DNA of 64,000 nt from Burhinus oedicnemus (Eukaryota; Chordata; Aves; Charadriiformes; Burhinidae): positions 62,001 through 126,000 of the forward strand of contig VFFE01007564.1 of assembly GCA_008921705.1 (NCBI GenBank). The letters are read 5' to 3'. Both the position numbers and the translations under genes were made by a program. Under the pieces are notes generated by a model that ran no database searches, had not been told where the DNA came from, and was given only the letters and a program-made list of their open reading frames with translations. How positions within the stretch are numbered: the stretch's first letter is position 1; every line of letters begins with the position of its first letter. Shown here piece by piece: positions 35,601 to 48,700 of the stretch.

Positions 35601-38059
35601 AGTCACAGGAAGAGCAGTGTGAAAAGCGCTGGGGTTATTATGGTAGAAACAGAAGTAGGATGAAAAGGCCAAAGGACAAAAATCCACAGGAGACTTCAGT
35701 AACTCTGGTGTTCAGGAAACAACAAGGCTCTTTCCCATCCCTTCATCTTCTTCCTGTGAAGGGTGAGACTACCCACCCTAAAGGCAGGAAGACACATACA
35801 CCTCCCTCACCAGAAGAGGCATGGCGTTATAATAGCAGGGCTATTTTTTTCCCCAGGAAAAAGGATGAAATCAGCTATTTACACTGGACAAATTACAAGC
35901 TCAGGAAAGCACACGAAGCACACAAAGAGAGCAGTTGTATCACAAATAAATATATAGTGGGGGGAACTTATTGATTAGCTTTGTAAATGCTGTTGCCCAA
36001 TCAATAGCAATTTCTGGAAACGCCTGGTGCTTATTTGGTGCAGCTTGTACAATGAGGATAAATAATAAGAGTACTTAAGGAGCGCGTCTCCTGACACCAT
36101 TGCTGAACCCCATACAACACAAAACCAGAACATGGTACAACAATTGGACAAGCCAGGACTAATCCACTACACCCCTAAAAAAAGAAAAAACCACAAGCAC
36201 AAATCAAAACACAGCCACACTATCAAAATAAGCACCTGGATCCCAAAGGTATCTGCACCAGTTCCTGCTGCTCTTGCTGTAGATGACTGGCACTGAACCC
36301 AGGACAGTATGAAACTCACCCGTTTGCAACGGCCAGCTGGGCGAGCTGTGGGTCCTCCTAGGATCCCTGCTGTATGCAAGTACAGAAGACCCTCCCCTCC
36401 TCCCTGAGTGACCAGACTGCTGTAGGGGTGCCCCTGAGCACAGTAAAAGCCCTAAATCTTAGGGGAGAAAAAAGGAGCAAAGCAGGTTGCTGGAACAGTT
36501 TGCCTGCCACGACCCCTTCATGCCAGCACCAGCCCCTGCCCTTCATGGCCCCCTGCCTCTTGGAGCCTGGGTTTGGACACGCTGCCTTCTTCCCATGCCT
36601 TGCTCTCCAAGGGGCCCTGGCCACGCTGGGGCAGGGCAACATGGGCAGCAGGACCCCAGAGAGACCACAGCACATGCTGCTGGCACAATGGCGATGCAGC
36701 AAGAGGCACGGAGAGCAAGCATTTCACCAGTGGATCTGCCGGGAGCCCCTGGTTAACCCTGATCCAGGCTCCTGGATACACCACAGCTCTGCACTAAAAG
36801 TAGCACCTGATGGGAAGGAGGGAAAATCCACCTCAGCTCCCCAGGGGCTTCTCTGCTTCCCTTCTTCACAGATAGGAAGTTTGCTCACATTGTAACATGA
36901 GATCATAGCACAGGAAAGACTGAGGAACCAGACGCTCGTTTAAGCTGCAGCTTTTTTACTGCAGCTGCCAAGGATAACGATGTTTGCATGAAACGTGTTT
37001 ACAGATACCGCTCACAGCCCTCCAGTGAGGTAGCCTGTGCAAGAGCCACTGACCAGCTCATCATAACAAAGACTTTCACCCACCCTACTTTAACCGGCTG
37101 CGTCACTCCAGACAAGATGGGGCAGGCAGCTTTCCCATCTACCCCACAGCACCCAGCACTGCCCACGCAACTGATGGCTGGAGGAAGAAGAGAGGGAAAG
37201 GTGTTTGCCACCTAATCCCTCATATAGTTTTTGGCTGCTAGCATATTTGCATGCAGATCGCTGCCAGCTGGGTGGTGATGGGACAGGGTAGCCACTCTTC
37301 TTGCTGGGCATAACCCACAGGTGTTTCACCTTCTCGCTTAGGGCCCTAATGACTTTCCCTATTAGCACAGCCTTCCTCAGGAGCTCTCAGGACACAGGTG
37401 TCTGGGGCAAATGCTGAAACCTTGTCTTCCCTGCAGGAGAAGTGTCATTTACTCCATCCCTCAGTGAGGGACTCCATGGGACTGTGCTGGTTTGTAAATC
37501 ACAGCAGGATGAGAGGAGTTTGTGTGGAGTAGGAATGACTCATTTTTCTGCTCCTAAAATGTTGGTATTACTCACCAGAAAACTCCCCACATATTCTGAG
37601 GGATTTCAGTGCTTTTTGTCTTTCATTAACAGCTCATGTTGTTTGCTTCCTCATCACAGCATCCTCCTCCTAAGAACTTCCTGCATCCTTTGTCACAACC
37701 TCACAACATCATCGCGGCAGCCAAACAGCCCGTGGAGGCTGGAAAAGCCATTAGGCAGTTAGTGATCACTTTGTCACCTAGAGAAGGCCACGTTAGCCTC
37801 CATGACTTCAGCCAGCATTCACCAGCACCGTTAGACATTAGGTTGTGGGTTGCATGGATTTTCCTTGTGACTCAAAGCAATTTTCATTTACAGTCTAGAG
37901 CTGAGCACACAATACCAAAGGGTGCATAAATGAAAGCCTTCAGGCTTATTGCACAAATGGGATTTGTACCCTTCCTTGAATTCCTGCGTCTCCTAGGAGG
38001 GAGAGGACATGTGCTGCTTTCTGTAGGATCATGGTATAGCCAGTATGGGGAATTAAAGA
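32621..38059. other. Long non-coding stretch, no gene recognised
   Basis: About 5.4 kb without a supported exon. An octamer-type ATTTGCAT lies at 37245-37252. Frames at 33155-33547, 35525-35974 and 36374-36895 have no domain resemblance, and the last overlaps several other open frames in a GC-richer patch. Confidence 0.6.
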
Positions 38060-38150
38060 CATAGCCAAGTTATTTCAGCTATCTGTGCCCTAGTTTCCCC
38101 AGCTGTAAAACATGTTTCCTTTGCATTGACCTTGAGGCTGAACATTATAC
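38060..38150 (+). mobile_element. Decayed MIR-type SINE core, plus strand
   Basis: 'gccaagttatttcagctatctgtgccctagtttccccagctgtaaaac' follows the MIR core in forward orientation: CAAGTTACTTAACC, then TGCCTCAGTTTCC, then CTGTAAAA, as known for the family. A diverged fragment. Confidence 0.6.
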
Positions 38151-39762
38151 ATTTCTAGGCTTGGAGTTGCTACACACAAAAGATTGTACCAAAATAAAGA
38201 CAATTTCTTTGGGACCTGGAAAAGAGAGAAAGGGAATACATTTAACTTAGGAGTGTTGTGGGCAATGTCTCCCTTTTTACTTTCCTTCCATCCTACAAAA
38301 TCTTAAAATTGCTCTTCGTGCTTTTTGTTGTAAATAGTTGACGTGTGAAGTGCTGACTCATAAGTCTGGGGTTACAGGAAAGGAAACTTTGTTTCTTGGT
38401 TAAAAAATTAATTTCACAGCATAGGCAGCTTCCTCCAGGGCTGGCTGGCGAGTCCTTGGCCACATAGCGCGCCCTGCAGACACCGACGGTCTGCTGGTGG
38501 TAGGGTTTCCCAGATGGTGTGGTCCTGTCTGTCAGTCTGCAACAGGGGAACCCAAACGTTGCCACACGAAAAGTTTGGCAATCCTGTTTGAATGAAGCGG
38601 AGCGTGGCAGAGCTCCCTTCCCTTGGTGCTGATGCAGAGGTAGAGCCACGTGAGTGTGCCACGTCGTGTTCTGCTGTGCATCGTCCAGACCCACATGGGC
38701 TTTTACCTGCTGCTCTGTTCAACCAAGAGGAGTTTCTGCTGGGGCTGCAGGGTCCACAAGCTGTCCCCTGCCTATAAACAGCAGACCAAATTTTGGCCTT
38801 CCCCAATGATCGCTGTGCCAAAATGACAGTGAAGAGTCTCCCCAGAGCTCAGGACTTGAGGCTGTCAGGTGCTGCAGCCTTGAGCACAAACCACTTCATT
38901 CCTCAGAGACCTTACCATGTAAAGGAACAGAGGAAATATTATCTGTACGTCACAGGAGAGAAGATGCTCAGAGCCTTACATTTTTTTCAGCACCTGACCT
39001 GCACTCATTTCCACAGCAGTCAAGCACTCGCACTCCTGCAATGAGCCACACGTCAGTGACTCACCCAGCGTCAGACAGAAAGTCTGCAGCGCGGCGGCGA
39101 AGACAACTTCACTCTTCTGGCGCTTACAGAGGCAATTCTAGCACCCGGGGTGCAGTGACACTTCCCCTCACTCCCTTCAAGCAGCATTATTTCATCAAGT
39201 CTGCCAGGCACAATTTGCTCCTGGAATTCGGTACTTTTATCTCTACTCTTTGATGGACACCCCTGTGGCACGTTTGACTCATCTTCTTTCTAATATTGTC
39301 GTGATAGAATTCAACACCCCCTCCATTCTCCTCAGACTTTGCAGAAAAGGTGAATTTGGAAACTTCTTTCTCAGAGCAACTGATGATAGCAGCTCCATTG
39401 TGCCTGAGAAAATCAGTCACAGTCTGTGCCTTCAAAAACCATAGGAATGTTGTTGCTATAGCTGTGCATTGTGTTGGCTGTGGCTGTGCAAGGTGCACAA
39501 TAGGGAACCAGCTTCTGTCCCATAGAGCTTGAAGTCTTAACAACAATCCATACACTGGATGTTTACTATATAAATATTTAGCTAAACAAAGCATCCAAGT
39601 CACATAAAAGCTCAATGGATTGAAAAGGTCAAGGGAGAAACAAGTTTTTCAGCAGACTGGGTTTATCCATATTATGGCAACTTACAGAGCTTCCTTGTCG
39701 TATTTTAGAGAGAAGTGAAAGCTCGTAGGGAGAGAAAAAACCTTGAGATGTAAATCCTACCG

Positions 39763-39792
39763 GTGCAAACCCTTCCTGTGCAAACCCTTCCT
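39763..39792. repeat. 15-bp tandem duplication
   Basis: Two perfect copies of GTGCAAACCCTTCCT (39763-39777 and 39778-39792), followed by a degenerate start of a third. A local slippage duplication. Confidence 0.9.
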
Positions 39793-40617
39793 GAGCAAAG
39801 TCTCCTCCACTTGAAAAAGGAGAGAAGCGCTCCAGAAGTTGAGCAGTGTCTTCCTGTACAGGGCTGACAGACCTGGGAAGTGCTCAGTTCCCGTGGTATG
39901 GACAGATACCTGGGAGGTGGGGTAGAAAGGGAATTGTGCTGGCTTGAGTTGCATATATCAGGACAGATTAGTTCCTTGAGGATACGTCAACAAGTACAGA
40001 GGCTGATGTGTGTATGTATATGTAAGATATAAAGAGATGACACACCATCACAGGCAGCATTAGGAGAAAACCCCAACTCTTACTCTTATCGGGAGAAAGA
40101 TTCCCTTGAGCTCTTGATGCTAACGGATGTGAGGACAAAGTGTTTCTCTTTACTCTTGAGGAATGCTTTCCTATTTAAATAATAACCAACTCTAGAGTGA
40201 AGTGGGATGCTCCTATGCAGAGCCTACACAATAGCAAGCTTCTTTTTTTTTTGCTTCTATTTTTTTTTACAAGCAAAGTTCAAATCACTAGAAAGTGCTT
40301 ATGGTGCTTCCCTTTAGCACTCATGCTACACACTGCAAACCACTGAAGGAAAAACAAGGACTCTCTTACAAACATGGAAACAGGGCAGGTTCACAAACCT
40401 ACACCTACTTTAAGGGCTCTTAAGGACCACTGAGGAACCAGCATCTGAAGCCTGCGAGACCACACTGTGGCTGGGCTTGAATTCCTGCTCTTCCTCCATG
40501 CCGTCTAAGCACCATCCTCTACAGCTGCTTCAGAGGGTGGTGGGAGGCAACCACAGGATCTAGCAACCACATCTTCTCTGTGGTGTCAGGACAAGAAAGA
40601 CAGATGCATGATTGCGT

Positions 40618-40655
40618 AAAAGAAAAAAAAAAAAAAAAAGAAAGAAAAAAGAAGA
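40618..40655. repeat. A-rich / (GAAA)n tract
   Basis: A run of 17 A interrupted only at its ends by G, then GAAAG units. A low-complexity homopurine stretch. Confidence 0.95.
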
Positions 40656-41019
40656 GCTTCATTTCCTCTTGGTCAGGCTAGCTTTGTTAACCAAAATGCT
40701 TGGAGAAACTGTGGGTATGAGCCGTGGGCTTGGCAGTGGCATGGGGGACTGTCTGAGCAAGGGTTCAGGTGTCTGGGGAACACCCAAAACCACAAACATT
40801 TTTTGTGCTTTTCAGCTATGCCAAGGACAGGCCATGGCTCTGCCCTTCAACCTCTGAGGACCAGGGGTATCTGGCCATGAGAGCTGGCCAGACTGTCTTG
40901 GGGAGAGCTTGCATGTTCTTCATGCAAGTGGTGGCTGGGTCCCATTTGGAGACCTCTGCTCCCTGAGCCGAGGTACGAGGATTGGTCTCTACGAAATATT
41001 CACCCATGCAAAAGTATCT

Positions 41020-41095
41020 CTGTGTGTGTATATATAAACATATACATACATACATACATATGTGTGTGTGTGTGTGTATATATATACGTATACAC
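41020..41095. repeat. Compound microsatellite (TG)n-(TA)n-(TACA)n-(TG)n-(TA)n
   Basis: Alternating purine-pyrimidine blocks: TG repeats, TA repeats, four TACA units, about eight TG units, then TA repeats ending in TACGTATA. The two halves are partly complementary, and the tract is of Z-DNA/cruciform type. It is probably length-polymorphic. Confidence 0.95.
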
Positions 41096-44000
41096 TTTAC
41101 CTTTCAGGTCACCTAGGGCACACAGGCTTAGACTTTCTGAAAGGGATGGCCCATATGGAAGAACGAGTCCAAGAACAAGTGACTTCAGCACGATTTATCT
41201 CCTCCTGTTCGTTTTTACAGCCAGAGAGAACACTTCATACAGTTGAGTGCCCCGTGTATCTTTGCTAAATTTACTTTTTGGAAACACAGTGGTGAACCAA
41301 CACTAAGGCAGTGCTGTGACAAGTGCGTTTCAGCAAAGCTCAGGTTATTTTTCCCCTGTCCAGTCGCGGCGTGGCCGGGCAGAGCTGTGTATTAGGTAAG
41401 ATGGGAATCAGATGACCGATACGACTCTTGCTTCAGCATGTGAGCAGCCCTACCTCTCAAGTTTGAAATGAGAGTATTTCAAAAGAGAACATGTATTAAA
41501 TATTTTGGGGTTTGATGCTGTTGGGTTTTTTAAAATTTATTTATTCTTGCTGGTAAAAGCTTGTGGTTAGTGGGCTTTTACTCTGCATTTCCTGTCTCAT
41601 GATCTGTGTTGTTCCTACTGTAAAATACTAAAAGTGAGATAATTCAAAGCAAATTGTTTACTGCCATATTCTCAATGGCTGTTATGACATCGCAGCCTCC
41701 TTTTCTAATCATCACCGCTTCCTGTGAAGCCTGGGCACATGAGACTTGTCTTAGGGAGATCCCAGTCTTTCAGTTCTTCTGCACTCGGGATTACCTTGGT
41801 TTGTAACACACTGTAGTTTTGTTTTCATCCAAGTTATGCAAGATTCTTTGAATAGACTCTTCTGGTCAGCGTCAGACACAGTGTCTCTTCGTAGGTTATA
41901 AATCGTTCTGTACAACGGAGGAGAAAAATTGATGGTTTAAAAAAGGGCAGAGGCCAGGATCCAGAATCCTTGGCATCTGTTCCCAGGCTGAGCAAGTTGC
42001 TCTCTGTGTTGGTGCCTCATAGAAACCACTTGCACAAAAGTCAGGCACCCCCAAACAGCCCCTGGTGGTTACCCCCACAGTAACTGAAAAGCACAAACAT
42101 TATGCTATCAGAGTTTACCCAATAGCACTTCCAATACATCACATCAGCAAAACCCTTGAGGCTGCTAAAGCCACGTACTCTTCACTGGCTGAAACTCAAA
42201 AGCAAGCAGGACCTACGAGGTTGATCCCGGCAATTCCGCTTTGTTGCTCTGTAATTAATGCTGCTGCTCCCCACTCCAACGGCTCCTGAAGGTGCAGAGC
42301 ACATCCAGGGACCACGCAGTACAATGCTGCCGGGCAGCTTAGCAGTGCCCAGGGACCTCACGGGCTCTGCAGCAGGGTGGCTAACACAAAATCTGTTCAA
42401 TCTTGAAGGCTTCACACAGGCAGCAGGGGCTTCTCAGGTTGCTGAATGCTGTAGGTATGTCCACTTCACAAGGCACTGGTCAGTATTTCAGATGCTTCTT
42501 GCTAGGCAGAACTCACTGTGTTCTTGGTATTTTCAGAAAAATGTCTTGTACTGAAGTGTTTATATTACTGCAGCACTGAGGATGTCACTTCTGGGCCAGG
42601 ACCTTTATTATGTGAGATGCTGTAACACAGGACAGAAAGGTTGTGTGCCCCCAGAGCTTCCTGTAAGTACAGTCCAAAGGGCAAGGGGTGCAAGTAGAGG
42701 GGCTAGCCCAAGAAAAGGCAGAGGTGACATGGGTCAGTGGGATAACCAGTTGTCTGAGTGCTCCTTGGCCCTAATTTTTCCAAAGAGAGAGCCTGATGGA
42801 GGTCAGCAAGGCACCACGCAGGAAGTTTTGGGGTGCTCCCTCCAAGCATGTGTGGCTGTATTCCCAGCACCCCATGGGAGAGGTCCCCTTTCTCAGGGAG
42901 CACCCTGGCCAGCAGCGCCTATGGTGTGTGCAAACATTCCACCTGTGGGAAGCATGCTGAGCTACTGAACATGTCTCCAGTTATTACAATGGAATTATAA
43001 TGATGGGTAGTACACTGATTGCAGCCTCAAATCAAAGCTGGAAATCTCACTTGGAGACTGCAAAACATGCAAAGGTCTCCTTTTGCTAAGTCAATACCAT
43101 CTGAGCCCCATTGAGACCCCATCCAACTCGAGCAAATCAAACCACATCCATTTCCTCCACCTCAGCAGAGCTGCTCAGTCTAGCAAGTGCTCCAAAATGA
43201 CTGGTGTGGATTTGCAGTGTGTAAATACATGCATGGCCAGGTACTTCTCCTAAGGAAAGTAATAATCCTCTTGAAGATGTCAAGAAAACAAGACTGAGTA
43301 TCACAATCGTGTAACAAGGGGGTGGTGAAATTGCCATTGCGTTAGAGCTGAGCAACTTGGGATTGTTCTGTCCTGCAAATGTTTTCAATGTTTAAACATT
43401 TTTCCTTAAATGCAAATATAGGTGATGATGAGCATTTTTACAAACAAAGTGTGAAAAAAAGCTCAATGGGGGCAATCAGCACTGCTTCATTTTGATAACT
43501 TTGAAGTGTTTTGTGTTCAGCCATGTAAAAAAAAAAAACTCATTAGCTTAAATTGTGAAATCAAAAGTCATTTTGAATGAAATGAATTTTTCATTTTGGA
43601 AATTACAAAGGGGCAATTTCCAACCTTTAAAATACAATTCAAATTGAAAAATTTGCCCAGTACAACCCCTTTCAGGGAAAATGCTTCATTTCTCATATAT
43701 TAGCATTTTGGGGTGACAGTATGGTTCATCAAAAACCTCTGCGCCTCAATAATCTGCATCTAGGCTTCCCCTGATTGCATGGTGACTGTGTGTTGCCTAA
43801 TTGCGTGTGACTAATACAATTTCATGTGCATTTCCGTGCACTGGGGATTCATTGTTGCCACATACTACCATTGGGAAATCGCTAAGCGTGTGTCTATGAA
43901 ACAATGACAGGGAGACAAGAGTACCTCCTCCAGAGAAAAGACCTAGGAGGAGGCAGATGACTGGGAGCAACAAATTATCTACACAGAACAGACAGAAAAC

Positions 44001-45690
44001 AGAGCAGCTGTGCTTTCTCCCCGGTTTGTGGAGCACCAAACCTCTGTTGAGCAGGACTTACCGGGACAGTATTTAAGATGTCCTTCTCTGATGACGAGAG
44101 CAATGGAACCTAAACAATGCTTGAGAAAGGGGAGAGTGGAAGAGAAATCTCCTTGTCAGGCAGAAATATCCTGGGTCCAAAGAGCCAGGTGGACCACAAG
44201 TCCTCAGCAGCATGGGGAAGGCAGCTTAAGAGGGATCCCTTTCCCCAGGGTTAGAAAGCCAGAGGAAGGGTACGAGCAAGCTCCAGGCAAGCTACTGTCC
44301 TCAGCAAGAGCTTGCAGCAAATAGTTATAGTAACCCTTCATTCAAAGCTCACTCAACAGCTGCTATAGAGAGTGCAACTCCTGTCTGTGCCTGGCACCCA
44401 ACCTCCCAAGTTGGGGGCCTTTCTGATCCCTCTGTGTGCAGCAGCTGCTGGAGAGGCTGGAGGGCTGGTTTGTGAGCTTGTGATATGGGGCTGCTGGTCC
44501 CACAACTCCATCCTCTGCTAGAAAATGCTCTGTGTTGGTGGAGGCTTTCTGGGGACCAGTTGTAGAAAAGGGAGGAGGTACCTAAGTTAGAGTGGAGCTG
44601 GGGCTCTCTAGGAAATATGTGGGAGCCTCAGAAATGGGATCCAAACAGACAGTATCCTGAAGAATAAACCGACGGTGGTTGAGCAGGAGTGACCATGGTT
44701 TTCTGTCACTGGGAGTAAATGCTTCTCCATCCTTCTATATGCGTAGAAGAAATACACCACATTTGATACTGGAAGGTGATGCACAAGAATTCCTTAACCA
44801 GGAGGCTGAAGTGAGTCACCATTTCCCTAGGAGAGCCAGGGAGTCAAGCCCAGACAATCTATAGCTTGGCAGTGGGAATGTGTTCCCGCGTGGTGGCACA
44901 TCCTGTAAGTGGGTTGGGTGAGTGAGAGGGAACATGCAAGCCTCGTCCCTAAAAGTGGAGCAGCTTGTTTGGTGCGAGTCTCACATGTCCTCAGAAAACA
45001 GCTTCTAGAAAGTGTCCTGCTGGGAATTAAGGCATTTCTCCACCTAGTTTCTGGGTGTTGGAGGTGTAGATTGTGCCGTTCAGTACCACCAAGAGCAGGT
45101 TGCTGTGTTTGGTGCAGGGGTGGAAGCAGAAATGTGGGTGCCGCAAGAGTTGGAAGCTGTCAAAAAACTTTGGGCTGATGGCTAAGGTTAAATGGCACCT
45201 GAGTAGACTTCTTCTAGATTTAAGTTTTTGACGTTGTTGCCTTATTTTCAGCCCTGTGTGCCTGCACACAACTCCCTGCATAGGCGGGGTAAATATGAGG
45301 GTAAGTCCCCTTAAAAACACAAGGCCTTCAGATGCTGCAGAGAGGGGAGCCCTATAAATATTTGCGAGTGAGGGGATGCAAACAGCCATCTCCCAGGGGA
45401 AGTATCTGCTTTTTTGCAATGTTTATAAAAATAAAAATAAGTGAAACCAGCAAAAGTCCTGAAAAGTCCACCACGCACTACTGCTGGAGCGAAGGGACAG
45501 GAAAGCCCTTGGTGAAAACTTTCACGAGAGCGACAAGCTTTCGCTGCCTGGCTGCAGTCCTGGCCAAGCCTGCTGCTTGCACAGGGGCCACAGGATGCTG
45601 CCTGGCCCTGCTGGTCCCCTCTGCTAGCCACAACCCCCAGGGAAGGGCTCTCTCCCTGGCCCCTGCCTACACCTCGTAGGCTTTATGGGA
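41096..45690. other. Non-coding DNA, no gene recognised
   Basis: No supportable exon. It includes an AT-rich patch at 43400-43700 with repeated TCATTTTG words. Frames at 42258-42554, 42582-42968 and 44010-44324 have no domain resemblance. Confidence 0.6.
43480..43610. repeat. AT-rich patch with repeated TCATTTTG words
   Basis: TCATTTTG occurs at 43488, 43568 and 43591, with partly complementary GAATGAAATGAA nearby. It could be the worn remains of a short inverted-repeat DNA transposon or simply low-complexity DNA. I cannot name a family. Confidence 0.35.
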
Positions 45691-45790
45691 ATGCAAATAA
45701 TGCATATAGCAACAGAGATGCCATTATCGTTATAATTACTGCTAATGCCACCTGAATAAAAAAGATTAGATAAATAATAAAACCTGTTCT
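45691..45790. promoter_or_regulatory. Candidate regulatory cluster: POU octamer plus homeodomain cores
   Basis: A perfect POU octamer, ATGCAAAT, at 45691-45698 runs directly into ATGCAT, giving two adjacent POU half sites as in dimeric octamer elements. Within 90 bp downstream are TATAATTACTG, GCTAATGCC, and GATTAGATAAATAAT. This concentration of octamer and TAAT sites contrasts with the GC-richer flanks. Candidate neural or developmental enhancer only. Confidence 0.3.
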
Positions 45791-48700
45791 GCAGGCAACA
45801 TGACAGGAAAAGGCCTTTTTAATCAAACAGGAGGGACCCATCCCTTTTCCTCTACGAGTTGCCTCTGCTTTGTTGCCTACAAAATTTTAATTGTCTCCAT
45901 TCCGTGTTTCTTCTTCTTTCTTGTCCTTCCCCATATGGCTGGTATATTTACTCCTTCCTCTGCAGTTACACTGATTGCTTATCATCCTCTTGATCCCTAA
46001 AGCCTTTCACTAACCACTTAGCTGGCTTCTTGCTTTTTAAATGGCAGAGTTCTCCAAGTCAAGGGCTCCCCTTTCTGAGGTGTCTACACGGCTCCCAGCA
46101 CACAACACCCCCAACCCTAACACCAGTCTTATTGTCTCCAGCATCACACAAAGGGGTTTTAGTATCTGCCACAATGGGCTGGCTAATGAACTTGTTGCTA
46201 CAGCTGGGCTGGTCTCCTGAGACATCTGTATGTGGAGGGAGTTCTCTTCACGGGAGAGAGGATACACAATTTTGGATTGAATACAGTGCTCCAAAAAGGA
46301 AGGTGACTCATTGAGCCTAATCATTAGGGTGTGTGATGATATTATCTAATGAGGAAACGCTTGATGATGCTTTTAGAGACTGCAGAGAGCAGCGAACTGG
46401 CTGTAGAGGAAATCAGAATGTGAGCGCTTTCGACATAAACAGTGTTCAAGAAATGGGATCTGAAATGTCTTTGGGGAGAAGAGCAGAGCAATTTCAACAC
46501 CCTCATGCTTGCATCAGGGTGTGCTGCTGCTTCTGTTTAATCTTACTTGTTCACATAAGTCTCTCCTTAAGTAACTAGCTCTCTAGAATTCAGGACAAAG
46601 GAGCCTTGCCTGAAGAACAGATGTCATCTCATTTGTTTTCTGAAGTTTGGTTTTGTTATCATAGTGTTTTTTTCTAAGTTGAACTGCGGATGAGGCTTTA
46701 ATTCAAGGAAACTGTCAGGTTGGTGTAGGTCTCAAATCTAGGGTTAGTTAAGTAAGGGGTTTTTACAGAATCTCTAAGATAAAGAGAAACATTTCAGCTG
46801 TTGCTGTTTTGTTTTGCTGTGGGGTTTTTCATTTGTTTGTTTTTTAAGAAATCTGCTTGAAATTGTTTGCTTGGCTTCCTCTAAAGAATCTGCAGCTTTT
46901 TGCTACCTCATGAGAACCAGAGAGTGAAACTGTTTAGAAATACTGAGTGGTAGTCCCCATTCTCTTTTTTCTAAGTTGAGAAAGATGAATGAGCTAGCTG
47001 CCTGACTTGCATTTCTCACTCCCTTCTCTACTTGTCTAAGGCATCTGTGATATAGCTGGGCAGTTTTCAGTAAGGGACTGCAATAGTGAGTATCGTCATG
47101 CCCCAGAAAAGTCAGTTGAAAGAGAAGGCTCTGAACACCTCAGGAATACCCACCAGAAAAAAGCCTGTTTTGTCGGTTTCATCAAGTGGGAATTTGGCCT
47201 TGGTTATCTTATTTAAATCCCCAGCATCTGGTAAACTGATGTACTCATCAAGAAAGAAATACTGCAGTAAAAACTATCGCAAATCAAAACTAGCCTCATC
47301 CCTTAAAATAGCAAAAAAAGGTCTGCCCTTCCAAAAACTTCATCATCATCAAATTAAGCTTTCTTTGCACACAGATTTTTGGTCTCATTTAAAATCCATT
47401 AGAGCTAGAATGGTTTAAGCCTATTCTTCATGTATTCAAATTAAACTAAAGGGACAGAGCACATACAGCCTTTTCCAGACCTTTGAGTAAATGATATTAA
47501 ACTGGTGTAAATAGCCTTGGATACCTTTCACAAGCATGAACTTCAACCATTGCAGCTCTGGGTTTGCATGAGACTTTAGCTCTGTTTTAAGTAAGAGAAA
47601 ATGAAATGAGAATAGAATGATGATCAAATGAAGGCTAAGGTCTTGTGTGAGTGCTGTGGCAGCTGTATCTCTGATGCAAATGTCTGCAGAAATATCAGGA
47701 AACCCTGGTGCAGGTGTTTGGGAATCCAGACATAGTTACAGCAATAACTTTTTTATTTTTTTCACTTTCTCCTGCTCTAACTAAATACAACCCTGGGCTT
47801 GAAAGCACTGTGTGGGCTAAGGCCAGGATGGTCTTATGGCTGCAGCTCTGTGTATGGGCATGTATGTGTGTGCATTCCTTCTCACTCTCACAAATGTGCA
47901 GCAAACGTGTGAAAAAGAGCAGCTGGCACATCTGAGAAAGAAAATTGCAGTGGAAGCATGACATATTTTTTTAGAGCTCAATTACTGTGACATAAATGAT
48001 GAGAGCTCTCATCTTCCTAGGAAAGACTCAAAGGTCAAGTAAAACAGAATCTGGCCTCCCAATCCCCCATCACCCCAAGACCAGTGACATACTGGCCCAG
48101 AAGACATGGACAGGGGTATTTCTCTTCTAATCAATTAATTCTATTCATTCCTCAGACATGTTTTATTGTTAATAATCTTGAAAAGACAGAGGAATTGGTG
48201 AAGAAAGCATTTCTGAAGAAGAGGTGGCTATCAGACGCCAGGTATCTGGGCCTCTTTTCCACAGTGTCTTTACAAGACTTTGCAAAGGTCTTTGCAAAAC
48301 CATTTGACATGGCCATCAAGAAGGAACAATGTGCTTCAGAGATGTTAGCTGAAAACTTAACACAACAGAAGAGCCAGTTCGAACTCTCTTTACAAAATAT
48401 TCTTCTCTTGAGTGCAGCTGCGCTTCTAACATGGATTGGCTGAGTCAGGAGAGCACATAAAGAAAAGTGGGAGCTCAGCTCTTCAGCTGCTAACACGACC
48501 ACATCCCACGTAGAAGTGGACTAGTTCCATGCAGGTGCTGCACAATCTTCCAGTGCCTCCCTGCAGCGCACCCTTGTAGCCAGGAAGGAGAGACATGCTT
48601 TTGCAACACTCACCGGGGAAAATTCACCAAGCAGGTCAGCTTAGAGCAGTGTTAGAAACCCGTGGGATACTTGCTCCATCAATGAGACTGTAGACACGGA

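Larger units (their letters stand above)
38151..41019. other. Non-coding DNA with small simple repeats
   Basis: No gene recognised. It includes the 15-bp duplication at 39763-39792 and the A-rich run at 40618-40655. The frame at 39187-39615 (142 codons, minus) has no domain resemblance. Confidence 0.6.

Noticed and set aside
36374..36895. 173-codon plus-strand ORF
   Set aside because: A locally GC-rich patch with five overlapping open frames on both strands and no recognisable domain.
47086..47418. Lysine-rich 110-codon plus-strand ORF
   Set aside because: The first codon is GTG, not ATG. The apparent upstream splice acceptor is followed at once by an in-frame TAA. No family match.
48084..48443. 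119-codon plus-strand ORF with helical, protein-like composition
   Set aside because: It starts at GTG, matches no family I recognise, and the opposite strand is open over the same span.
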